DNA of 9,129 bases from Bacteroidales bacterium. Its GTDB lineage: Bacteria > Bacteroidota > Bacteroidia > Bacteroidales > VadinHA17. The stretch is from the NCBI GenBank assembly GCA_029935275.1, contig JAOZKQ010000073.1, forward strand, positions 1 to 9,129. The letters run 5' to 3'. A model generated the notes under the pieces. That model had not been told where the DNA came from. It made no database searches and saw only the letters and a list, made by a program, of their open reading frames with translations. The translations under genes and the position numbers were made by a program. This document shows, one piece after another, positions 1 through 8,300 of this stretch (position 1 is its first letter; every line of letters starts with the position of its first letter).

Positions 1-237
1 ATTAACAAAACTACCTGCAATACCCAGATTTAAAACAAAATCAAAGTCATGCCCGACCAGAACTTTTGTTAAATGAAAAGTAGTTAAAACAGTTCCAATC
101 CCACTAACAAGAAAAGTCAGTTCAAGGCCAGGTCGTGTGAACACAAGCTCCTCATAATTAAACATACCTGAGGCCTTAATCCGCTTTATAAGCGGATCCA
201 ATTCCATTTTTGTTGCGGCTATACAAAGAATATTCAA
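1..237 (-). CDS. mqnB: Futalosine hydrolase / MTA-SAH nucleosidase-family protein, N-terminal part (runs off left edge)
   Basis: Only the first 79 codons are present; the frame stays open to base 1. The translation has the start of the purine nucleoside phosphorylase/hydrolase fold: a first strand NILCIAATKMELDPL, then VSGIGTVLTTFHL, then VLNLGIAGSF. The xAATxxE/DPL start and NxGIAGSF form is what I know from MqnB, which cleaves futalosine to dehypoxanthine futalosine plus hypoxanthine in the alternative menaquinone pathway; MTA/SAH nucleosidase is the close alternative. I chose TTG at 237-235 because the first family beta strand lies upstream of the first ATG (207-205), which would delete it, and no ATG lies in frame between the TAG at 300-298 and that TTG. 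The gene is divergent from the pterin synthase gene. The fold assignment is solid; the futalosine substrate is inferred, since most of the protein lies outside the window. Confidence 0.72.
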   Translation of the reverse strand, partial: MNILCIAATKMELDPLIKRIKASGMFNYEELVFTRPGLELTFLVSGIGTVLTTFHLTKVLVGHDFDFVLNLGIAGSFVN

Positions 238-302
238 GTTTCTATTTATTATTAACTGAAAATGTAAAAATATGATTTTCGCCTCTATTTTGCTAAACTA
301 TT

Positions 303-310
303 CAAATTTA
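303..310 (-). promoter_or_regulatory. Candidate Bacteroidota -7 promoter element for the mqnB-like gene
   Basis: Read on the minus strand, 310-303 is TAAATTTG, an exact match to the Bacteroidota housekeeping -7 consensus TAnnTTTG. It lies about 65 bases upstream of the proposed TTG start, implying a leader of roughly 60 bases. The -33 partner is poor: no TTG falls 17-23 bases upstream, only a TTTA-like stretch, so the assignment rests on the -7 match and its position in a divergent gap. Confidence 0.4.
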
Positions 311-318
311 TTAGCATT

Positions 319-346
319 TTTGCAAATAAAGTATATCTAATATTTG
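319..346 (+). promoter_or_regulatory. Weak candidate promoter for the PTPS-folE-fabD run
   Basis: TTTG at 319-322 and AATATTTG at 339-346 resemble the Bacteroidota -33/-7 pair, with one mismatch in the -7 box (A for T at its first base) and a 16-base spacer, slightly short. If used, transcription would start almost at the ATG at 351, giving a near-leaderless message. No better plus-strand match was seen in 238-350. Confidence 0.22.
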
Positions 347-350
347 TCAA

Positions 351-761
351 ATGATCTATCTAACGCGAAGAGAAAGGTTTAATGCCGCGCATCGCCTGTA
401 CAATCCTGAATGGGATGACAAAAAGAACGAAAGAATATATGGAAAATGCTCCAATCCCAACTGGCATGGTCATAATTACGAGCTTTTTGTAACCATTAAG
501 GGAGAGGTCAAAGAAAAAACTGGGTATGTTGTAAACCTTAAATCACTCAGTAAACTTATCAAAGAATCGGTTATTGAGGAAATTGATCATAAAAACATTA
601 ATCTTGAAGTAAGTTTCATGAAAGGCCGGATAGCCTCAACTGAGAATCTGGCAATAGCTATATGGACTGTGTTATTTAAACCAATACAGGAGCTTGGAGC
701 TGAATTACATCGGATAAAAATTATTGAAACAGAAAATAACTTTGTTGAATACTACGGATAA
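351..761 (+). CDS. 6-pyruvoyl-tetrahydropterin synthase / QueD-family (6-carboxytetrahydropterin synthase)
   Basis: A 136-residue full-length member of the PTPS/QueD family, which acts on dihydroneopterin triphosphate, the FolE product. The zinc ligands are visible: His14 in FNAAHRL, and His39 and His41 in HGHNY. The catalytic Cys33 sits in C-x5-HGH, and the Asp79-His80 pair in DHKN completes the catalytic triad. STEN (96-99) and Glu126 in ETENNFVEYYG form the pterin pocket. The C-x5-HGH spacing is that of animal-type PTPS; classical QueD has C-x3-HGH. Product is therefore uncertain: 6-pyruvoyl-tetrahydropterin (biopterin-like route) or 6-carboxytetrahydropterin (queuosine route). Bacterial genomes are usually annotated with the latter. 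An in-frame TAA at 327-329 and no intervening ATG fix the start. folE begins 11 bases downstream and the two were probably co-transcribed. Confidence 0.92.
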   Translation: MIYLTRRERFNAAHRLYNPEWDDKKNERIYGKCSNPNWHGHNYELFVTIKGEVKEKTGYVVNLKSLSKLIKESVIEEIDHKNINLEVSFMKGRIASTENLAIAIWTVLFKPIQELGAELHRIKIIETENNFVEYYG

Positions 762-772
762 AATAATTAGCC

Positions 773-1396
773 ATGACAATACATGACAAAAAAGGAAAAG
801 GTTACGAAAGAATAGATACCTGGAATGAGGAAACTACATCTAAACTTACAGGTCATTATAAGGAAATAATCGATCTGATAGGTGAAGATACCTTACGCGA
901 AGGGCTTGAAGATACACCGGAAAGAGTGGCAAAAGCTTTTCAGTTTTTAATGCAGGGTTATCAACATGAACCTGAAGCTATTTTAAAGTCAGCAATGTTT
1001 CGGGAAGACTATCAGCAAATGGTAATTGTAAAAGATATTGAGATCTATTCAATGTGCGAACATCACATGATCCCATTCTTTGGGAAAGCACATGTAGCAT
1101 ATATTCCTGACAAACATATTACAGGTTTAAGTAAAATTGCACGGGTTGTTGATGCCTTTGCAAGGCGGTTACAGGTTCAGGAAAGGCTTACCACTCAAAT
1201 CCGGGATTGTATTCAGGATACCCTAAAACCACTTGGAGTTGCGGTGGTTATTGAAGCACATCATTTATGTATGATGATGCGAGGTATCCAAAAGCAAAAT
1301 TCGGTTACTACAACATCCGCTTTTACCGGTGAATTTTTATCAAAGCAGGCAACCCGTGAAGAATTTATTCACCTGATTGGATCAAAATTACATTAA
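773..1396 (+). CDS. folE: GTP cyclohydrolase I
   Basis: This 207-residue protein is the type I GTP cyclohydrolase, which converts GTP to 7,8-dihydroneopterin triphosphate plus formate as the entry step to folate, tetrahydropterins and queuosine. The signatures are clear: GLEDTPERVAKAF (44-56), SMCEHHMIPFFGKAHVAYIP (93-112), GLSKIARVVDAFARRLQVQE (118-137) and a C-terminal segment HHLCMMMRG followed by TTTSAFTGEF. Zinc ligands are Cys95, His98 and Cys166; His164 matches the catalytic His two residues before the last Cys (His179/Cys181 in the E. coli enzyme). The length is normal, with a short variable N-terminus. It lies between the PTPS-type gene and fabD in a tight run, so FolE supplies the substrate of its upstream neighbour. 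No clear Shine-Dalgarno sequence precedes the ATG, as is common in this phylum. Confidence 0.97.
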   Translation: MTIHDKKGKGYERIDTWNEETTSKLTGHYKEIIDLIGEDTLREGLEDTPERVAKAFQFLMQGYQHEPEAILKSAMFREDYQQMVIVKDIEIYSMCEHHMIPFFGKAHVAYIPDKHITGLSKIARVVDAFARRLQVQERLTTQIRDCIQDTLKPLGVAVVIEAHHLCMMMRGIQKQNSVTTTSAFTGEFLSKQATREEFIHLIGSKLH

Positions 1397-1411
1397 CCAA
1401 ATTTAAGTAAT

Positions 1412-2302
1412 ATGAGAGCATATATTTTCCCCGGACAAGGGGCACAATTTTCCGGAATGGGAAAAGATATTTATCTGAACAGTTCAACAGGCAAAGAATT
1501 ATTTAAAAAAGCCAATAGAATCCTTGGTTTTGAAATAACCAAAATAATGTTTGAAGGCCCTGATGAAGATCTAAAACTTACTAAGGTTACCCAACCTGCA
1601 ATTTTTCTGCATTCCACTATTTTAGCAATAACCATTGGGAATAGCTTTCAGCCTGAAATGGTAGCCGGCCACTCACTTGGTGAGTTTTCAGCTTTGGTAG
1701 CCAATCAATCATTGTCTCTTGAAGATGGACTAATACTTGTATCGAAAAGAGCAATGGCCATGCAAAAAGCATGTGAAATTGAACCTTCTACTATGGCTGC
1801 AATTATAGGGATGGATGATGAAACAGTTAATGAGGTATGTAGTTCCATTTCTGATGTAGTTGTTCCTGCTAACTATAACTGTCCGGGTCAGATTGTAATT
1901 TCAGGATCCATTGAAGGGATTGATAAAGCCATTGCAAAATTAACAAAACTTGGAGCAAAAAGAGCATTAAAACTTGCTGTTGGCGGAGCGTTTCATTCGC
2001 CACTTATGAAACCTGCCCAGGATGAACTTACCAAAGCTATTCATGAAACACAATTCTCAAAACCAATCTGCCCGGTTTACCAGAATTATACTGCTGAAGC
2101 TACTTCCGATCCTGATGTAATTAAACAAAACTTAATTCATCAGCTTACTGCTCCTGTGAAATGGACACAAATAGTTATTCACATGATCAGAGATGGAGCA
2201 ACTTCATTCACTGAGGTTGGTCCGGGGAAGGTCCTTCAGGGCCTTATTAAAAAGCTTGATAGAAAAATGCCAACGGATAGTGCTGTTTTTCAGGAGTCCT
2301 AA
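1412..2302 (+). CDS. fabD: Malonyl-CoA:acyl carrier protein transacylase
   Basis: A complete 296-residue FabD, the cytosolic enzyme that transfers malonyl from CoA to acyl carrier protein to feed fatty acid elongation. The N-terminal GQGAQ oxyanion motif is at residues 8-12. The nucleophile is Ser88 in AGHSLGE, the malonate-binding Arg is Arg113 in VSKRAMAM, and the catalytic His is His195 in GGAFHSPLM. A C-terminal EVGPGKVLQGL segment is also typical. The small ferredoxin-like subdomain lies around residues 125-190 (NYNCPGQIVISG). The gene follows folE by 15 bases and is probably read on the same message, although FabD has no direct pterin role. Its TAA stop overlaps the stop of the convergent large gene by four bases, and I see no terminator hairpin between them. 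Confidence 0.97.
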   Translation: MRAYIFPGQGAQFSGMGKDIYLNSSTGKELFKKANRILGFEITKIMFEGPDEDLKLTKVTQPAIFLHSTILAITIGNSFQPEMVAGHSLGEFSALVANQSLSLEDGLILVSKRAMAMQKACEIEPSTMAAIIGMDDETVNEVCSSISDVVVPANYNCPGQIVISGSIEGIDKAIAKLTKLGAKRALKLAVGGAFHSPLMKPAQDELTKAIHETQFSKPICPVYQNYTAEATSDPDVIKQNLIHQLTAPVKWTQIVIHMIRDGATSFTEVGPGKVLQGLIKKLDRKMPTDSAVFQES

Positions 2303-5289
2303 GATGGTTCAGGCTTCTTACTGCCGGGCTTCAGGATAATTCCTTTTGTTTTTCGGCCATCAATTGCAATATTTAATGGCTCATTAAAACTTACATGCCT
2401 GATAATTTTGTCCTCATAAACAGGAGTCAGTCCTTTTAGGAAATCAATATCATAATAACCATCCCCTATAAATGGATTTATAGTAAAATAGCCTACTCTG
2501 AAGGCTGTGAGATTTTGAAAAAAGTGGGTTCCCTGGCTTGGATCCACGCGGAAATTTTTAAGCCCTGATTCAACAATCACTTTTGCATGAGAAATCTGGG
2601 GCCATTTTACCGGAACACCCAGCCATGGATCCTGTGAACCCCACCTGCCAGGGCCTATTAGTACATAATATTTATCTTCCTTCACAAACTTATTATTAAT
2701 ATGCTCCAAATCTGCAGCAATTTTCTTAGTTAAGGCAGGGTCAAATGCTTCAGGCTTAACATAAACAATATCACACACATCAGTCACAATACCATTACCC
2801 ATAGCAGCATTAGACATAATAATTACTTCCTCGGTTCCTACATTATCAAGGTCAACTCTGGAAACAGAATCGTTATCAACAATTGGTCTTATTTGCAAAG
2901 CATTAAAAAACACATTTTCTCCTCTTTCTCCTGAAAAATCAACTGCAAACTCAATTTCTACCGGATTCCGCATCTCCTCCTGGCCTATTCTTAGCAGATC
3001 CGTTAATATCTCTGACAATGGAAAAACCCTGTTATTAAGTATTTGAGAAAAAGTTAGAATTTTCTTTCCTTTTCCTAATGCTCCATCCCTGATCATGTGG
3101 CTTTCATAATCATAAGTTGAAACAAGATGTTTAAACTCAGAAATATCTGCAGCCTCATCTATGCTTAACTTTTTAAGATTTATCCCATCATCAGTCGAAA
3201 GTGTAAAACGTTCATTCGTTAAATCAAGTGCATAAAATTCCTTTTGGGTACTCTTTAATGCCATATCCGGCGATGAAAGTTGAAGTACTTTGCGCGGATA
3301 CTTTGGAGAAAACCTTAATGACAGGCCACCCTCAACAATCAATTTACCCAGGCCCATCCCAATTCTCACTATTCCATCCTCAACTTTCTCGTTCCCTATA
3401 GGATAAAAATTAATTGATCTGGCAACCCCAGACAATGTAGGGTAATAAAGATTCCCATGATGGCTGCCACAAACTTCCTGTATAATGATTCCCATCTTTT
3501 CTTCATCAATTACATTCGAAGTGGCATTCATATATGATTTACTCGATTTATAGTAAACCGAGGCATAAACACCTTTAATCGCATTAGAAAGCATCCTGAT
3601 CATGTTCTTATTATCAGGAATATTAGGTATCATATAGGTCGAATATATTCCTGCAAAAGGCTGATAATATGAATCTTCCAACTTACTTGAAGACCTTACT
3701 GCAACAGGAGTTGAAATAACATCAATAATTGCATAAAGGTCCTGATGTAACCATCCGGGCAACTTTGCTTTTAAAAAAAGTTTTAATATCTCTTCATCAG
3801 GCAGGTCAGAAAGGCCAACTTTAAAAAGATCGTTTGACTCCATAAATTCATCAAAAACATCTGTGCTTATAACTACAGTTCTTGGGATAGTAACCAGCAC
3901 ATTGTCATATTTACTGTAAAGCTTATTTCTTTTAATAATCGAATTTAGAAATGCCAGGCCTCTGGCCTTTCCTCCAATAGAACCATTTCCTATCCTGGAG
4001 AAAATAAGATAATCATCATAGCTCGATTTATCAAATTTAGCAATCACTCCCCTTCCTTTGCCAAACCTGAAACTTGATATTGCACTGTAAAGAAAAGAGC
4101 GAAGATCGGCCAGGCTCTCAAAATCTTCATTCCTGAGATATTTAAACATTTGGGCTAAAGGGAATAATGCCCTTGCATTCAGCCATTTAGAAAAATGATT
4201 ATTGCTTGTATGATATGATAAGGATTCATCGGAAATATCCATTATCTTATGCTGAAACTGCTGAAGATCCTTTGCTCTGCCAATTTCTTCCTTACTTACC
4301 GGATCCATGAAAATAAATGGACCAAAAGCCAGGTTCTTTATAATAAAATTACGCAGTTCATAGGATAATGTACGAGAAAATTTATAAATAAATCCTGCAC
4401 CCATCTTTGTTGCTACCTGCTGAGTTTCAGCATCTGAGGATTGCAATAGAAAAGGTAAATGCTGATCATCTTCCTTCACTAAGCTGCAAAATTTCAAACC
4501 AGCTTCCGAATCTTTTACCCCCTCCCTTTTAAAGCTAACATCAGAAATCACACCCAACATATTATCCTTATATTGCATATAAAGAAATTCAGCTTCTTCA
4601 TAATTAGTAGCAAGTAAAATTTTTGGCCGCCCCCTCATACGCAACATTTGCTGATGATCATTATAAGCCTCTTTTTGAAATTCCCTGGACTGAACCAGCA
4701 CAATTTTATAGAGCGTAGGAAGATAAGTAGAGGTATAACGTACTGAATCTTCAACCAAAAGAATAGTCTGAACTCCAATTTTATTCACATCATAATCTGC
4801 ATTCATTTTATCCTCTATCAATTTTATGATCGCCATCAGCAGGTCAGCATTGCCCAGCCAGGAGAAAACATAATCAATAGCTGACAAATCTTCATTCTCC
4901 AGTTTGATAGATATTTCACGGGTAAAATAAGTCAGAAGAACGATTGGGATTTGCGGATAATTAATTTTCACATGATTTGCAAACATAAAAGTATCCATTT
5001 CCTGAGTTCCCATCGCCAGGATAATAAGATCAATATTTTCTTTATCCAAAACTTCAAAAGCCTTTTCTTCAGTATCAGCCTGGACAAAAATAGGAGGATA
5101 TCTAAGGTTAAGTGATGTATATTCATTAAAAATCTGTTCATCAATACGTCCATCTTCCTCCAGCATAAACGAGTTATAGTTACTGCAAACAAGTAAGACC
5201 CTGTAAATCCTGTTCTGAAGCAGCAAATTAAATGAAGTGTCACTGAAATCATACTTTTGTATGGTATAAAAACTTTTATCACTTTTCAT
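2299..5289 (-). CDS. Receiver-receiver-PPDK_N (ATP-grasp) hybrid protein, short paralog
   Basis: A 996-residue cytosolic protein. Residues 29-163 form a receiver-like domain in which the phospho-acceptor position is Ala92, so it should not be phosphorylated. Residues 174-316 form a second receiver with the acidic pair Glu180-Asp181, acceptor Asp250, Ser284/285 and Lys303; the Asp-to-Lys spacing of 53 fits CheY, with about 25 extra residues between the acidic pair and the acceptor. A conserved helical linker (NHFSKWLNAR, 364-373) leads to a PPDK/PEP-synthase ATP-grasp domain, about 430-805. It has GGKARGL (439-445), VRSSSKLED (531-539), EIE (778-780) and LQIRP (798-802). Its Lys441, Arg532, Glu778, Glu780, Gln799 and Arg801 match nucleotide-site residues of pyruvate phosphate dikinase. 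The C-terminus has GPGRWG (879-884) and GTHFF (920-924) but no usual His swivel or PEP-binding barrel. Substrate unknown; automated labels of 'PEP synthase' overstate it. In-frame TAG and TGA upstream support this ATG. Confidence 0.88.
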   Translation of the reverse strand: MKSDKSFYTIQKYDFSDTSFNLLLQNRIYRVLLVCSNYNSFMLEEDGRIDEQIFNEYTSLNLRYPPIFVQADTEEKAFEVLDKENIDLIILAMGTQEMDTFMFANHVKINYPQIPIVLLTYFTREISIKLENEDLSAIDYVFSWLGNADLLMAIIKLIEDKMNADYDVNKIGVQTILLVEDSVRYTSTYLPTLYKIVLVQSREFQKEAYNDHQQMLRMRGRPKILLATNYEEAEFLYMQYKDNMLGVISDVSFKREGVKDSEAGLKFCSLVKEDDQHLPFLLQSSDAETQQVATKMGAGFIYKFSRTLSYELRNFIIKNLAFGPFIFMDPVSKEEIGRAKDLQQFQHKIMDISDESLSYHTSNNHFSKWLNARALFPLAQMFKYLRNEDFESLADLRSFLYSAISSFRFGKGRGVIAKFDKSSYDDYLIFSRIGNGSIGGKARGLAFLNSIIKRNKLYSKYDNVLVTIPRTVVISTDVFDEFMESNDLFKVGLSDLPDEEILKLFLKAKLPGWLHQDLYAIIDVISTPVAVRSSSKLEDSYYQPFAGIYSTYMIPNIPDNKNMIRMLSNAIKGVYASVYYKSSKSYMNATSNVIDEEKMGIIIQEVCGSHHGNLYYPTLSGVARSINFYPIGNEKVEDGIVRIGMGLGKLIVEGGLSLRFSPKYPRKVLQLSSPDMALKSTQKEFYALDLTNERFTLSTDDGINLKKLSIDEAADISEFKHLVSTYDYESHMIRDGALGKGKKILTFSQILNNRVFPLSEILTDLLRIGQEEMRNPVEIEFAVDFSGERGENVFFNALQIRPIVDNDSVSRVDLDNVGTEEVIIMSNAAMGNGIVTDVCDIVYVKPEAFDPALTKKIAADLEHINNKFVKEDKYYVLIGPGRWGSQDPWLGVPVKWPQISHAKVIVESGLKNFRVDPSQGTHFFQNLTAFRVGYFTINPFIGDGYYDIDFLKGLTPVYEDKIIRHVSFNEPLNIAIDGRKTKGIILKPGSKKPEPS

Positions 5290-5308
5290 GAGTATGCTCT
5301 TAAATTTC

Positions 5309-5316
5309 CAAATCTA
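5309..5316 (-). promoter_or_regulatory. Possible internal -7 element between the two paralogous hybrid genes
   Basis: Minus-strand 5316-5309 reads TAGATTTG, an exact TAnnTTTG match, 19 bases before the ATG of the downstream hybrid gene and inside the 37-base gap. No convincing -33 TTG is present at 17-23 bases upstream. It may allow separate transcription of the shorter paralog, but one exact 8-mer match with two free positions in AT-rich DNA is weak evidence. Confidence 0.22.
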
Positions 5317-5326
5317 CCTTCAATAA

Positions 5327-8300
5327 TTATTTTACACTTATCATAGCAATTCGTTTCTTGCCATCCATTTGCACTAACAAATTGGATTTAAACCGGATAT
5401 GTTTGAAATATTTGGTCTCCTCAACTACTTTTTGCTTTTTCAAAATATCCCAGGTAATAAAATCTGAAGAAGAAGTATGGTTAACTGAAAGGTAACCAAC
5501 ATTCATGGATATTACATTATGAAAAAAGTGCGAACCAAGAGAAGCATCAAGAGGGAAATCCTTCAGACTCATTTCCACTATTATTTTGGCATTGGAAATT
5601 TGAGGCCATACTACCGGAATGCCAATAAACCTATCCCTCGTTCCCCAACGGCCAGGACCCATCAATATGTATTTTCTATTAGATTTAACCATTTTTGTAT
5701 TCAGATACCCGATTTCTTCAGCCATTTCAATCGTCTTCAGCTTATTAAAATTCTCAGGAGCAACATAAATGATATCTTTTATATCATGTATCCGGCCATT
5801 CCCCATACTTTTTTCAGCAGAGAGAATAATTCTCTTTTTATCTATTGCTTTTAAATCTACTTTAAAATCGGTTTCTGCTCCTAGAAGAGGCTTAACCTGC
5901 AATAAATAAAATGAAGCCTTTCCTTCTGCATCCTTATTTAAGTCAACTGCATATTCAATTTCCACCGGAGTACCCAGGGCTTCTTTAACAATATCCAAAA
6001 TAATATTAATAGTCTGAGCTAAAGGTATATACTTATATTTTAGTATGTTAGCCAGATTTATAATCCTTGGCCCTGCTTTCTCAAGCCCGGGATTAAAAAT
6101 ATCATTATCCATATCATAAACAGAAGCCATATGCTTTAAAGTCCCATCATTTTCAGCATTCGAAATATCCAGCCTGCTTAGGCCTGCCAGGTCGCCTTTT
6201 CTAAAATCAATCTTCTCAAGTGAAAGATCAACTGCATAAAACCAAACTTGAGAGTTTTTCAACAAATACTTTGGCGTATTAATCTCTAAGTCAGGATATA
6301 CCGGGGAAAAGCGGTAGGCTCTTTCACCTTCTACGACATAATGACCTAAACCCAAGGCCGCAAGAGCAAATCCTTCTTCAGGTTCCATATGGGCATAAGG
6401 ATAATAATTATGAGACTGCGCTGTACCACTGATGTGCGGATAAAAATAATCTCCATGCCGATGACCAACAACCTCCTGAATAATAATCGCCATTTTTTCA
6501 TCCTCAGATTTATAATTAACTGCTTTTAAATAATCCCTGGCAGAATCAGAGTAAATAGATGCATAAACCATTTTTATTGCATTCTCAGCCTGCCTTAACC
6601 TTATTTTAAAACTATCATTATTATTGGGAAGCAAAAACGTATTAAATATACCAGAAAATGGCTGATTAACAGAGTCCTCCAATAAGCTTGATGATCGAAT
6701 AGCAATAGGCTTTTCAACTAACTTTAGAAATATTCTCAATTTATTTCTTAAATCGAAAGACAGTCGTCCTGCAAGGAAATGTTTTTGAATTACACTGTAA
6801 TCCTTTTCATTTATGATCACATCAAACAACTGATTATCCTCAAGAAACTGATCAAACTCATCCGTACCAATAATAACAGTTATTGGTGTCCTGATTTTTA
6901 TCTCAGGTACCAGATTAGAAAAGTTAAAATTATAGATCAGGGTACTGATAAAAGCAAGTCCACGACCCTTCCCACCTAAAGAACCAGACCCCATATTAAC
7001 AATATTATGCTCATCCAGGATAGATGCCTCATCAAAACCGACTATCATTCCACGACTTTTTTCCAGTCTTCTCCTTTTAATTATCTGAATAATAAGTTCC
7101 CTCATTTCATTCAAATTCTTAAAATCGCTCACCTTCAAAGGGCTGATTGCTTTTGCTATCTTCACTTCACCCCTGGCCATCAACCACATAGAGAAGTGAT
7201 TTTTCATGGCATGATAAACCAAAGAATCCTCAGGAATAGTCTCCAGTGAGGCCTCAAATTCTTTCATTGACCGAGCCACAGCAATTTTCCTGCCCCGGTT
7301 ATCCCGATAAACAAAGTGACCAAATCCTAAATAATAATTTATAAAATATTTAAGCTCCTGAACCAATGAATCAGAATCTTTATACATAAAATGAGCGTTC
7401 AACTCTTCTGATCTTCTTCTGTTCTGTGGATCAGATGACTGAAGGACAAGAGGCAAATTCTCATATTTCTTTTTTACTTCACTTATCAAATCAAATCCGG
7501 CATTATCTGATAAAATTCCTTTTCTTGGAAACCGTATATCAGATATAACACAAAGCAAATTATCTCCAAATTCATTAATAATAGCCTGGGCATCCTCATA
7601 AGTTTTAGCATGAAGAATTTTGGGTCTTGCACGCAGTCTTAGCACCTTATACATATCATCACTACCCACATCTTCAATAAGGTGTTGGGTTTGCTCCAAT
7701 ACAAGAGAATATAAAATGGATAAATACTTAGAATAAAAAACCGGGCTATCTTCTACAAGAAGAATGACTTTTGTTATTCCAAGCTTCACATCATTTGGCG
7801 CATTTACCACATCCTCCAGTAACTTTACCATGGTAAAAAATACTTTAGAATCACCATTCCATACATATAGATTTTCAGGGACCTTTGGTATGACCAGGTT
7901 TTTCTCAAAATAAGGTACATCACTGCTATTATTTAATAAAAGACATGTAGGAATATATGGAAAGTCCTTCTCAATCTTTCTTCCCAGGCGAATAGATGCC
8001 TTTTTATTCACACCAACCATGATAATAATAATATCGAAATGCCTATTACTTAACCTTTTCAATGCTTCCTGTTCAGAAGACACTCCGGTTACCCGAGGCA
8101 TTGAAGTCAGGTTCATCTGATTATATTCGCCAAGAATATGATCAGAAAACCGACCTTCACCTTCAATTATATAAGCATCATAAAGTGTAGCAACAAGCAA
8201 TATTTCTTTCACTTTAAAAGGCATAAGCTCATGAAAGAGATTTCGTTCTGAATTATGCTTATCAAGGAATTTTTGTAATAATTTCTGAGTTGTAAGTTGT

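Noticed and set aside
205..207. ATG as the start of the mqnB-like gene
   Set aside because: It would remove the conserved first strand encoded just upstream in the same frame.
2227..2237. GAAGG-T-CCTTC palindrome near the end of fabD as a terminator
   Set aside because: A one-base loop cannot form this hairpin as written, it lies within the coding sequence, and no T-run follows.
4968..5282. Open frame of 104 codons on the minus strand
   Set aside because: It lies wholly inside the short hybrid gene in another frame, has a biased low-complexity composition and no recognisable domain, while the overlapping frame has clear receiver homology.
5519..5854. Open frame of 111 codons on the plus strand
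   Set aside because: Antisense to the conserved C-terminal region of the long hybrid gene; no recognisable motif; explained by the opposite-strand coding sequence.
6779..7249. Two short plus-strand open frames (6779-6979 and 7007-7249)
   Set aside because: Both are antisense to the ATP-grasp and linker parts of the long hybrid gene and show no protein signature.
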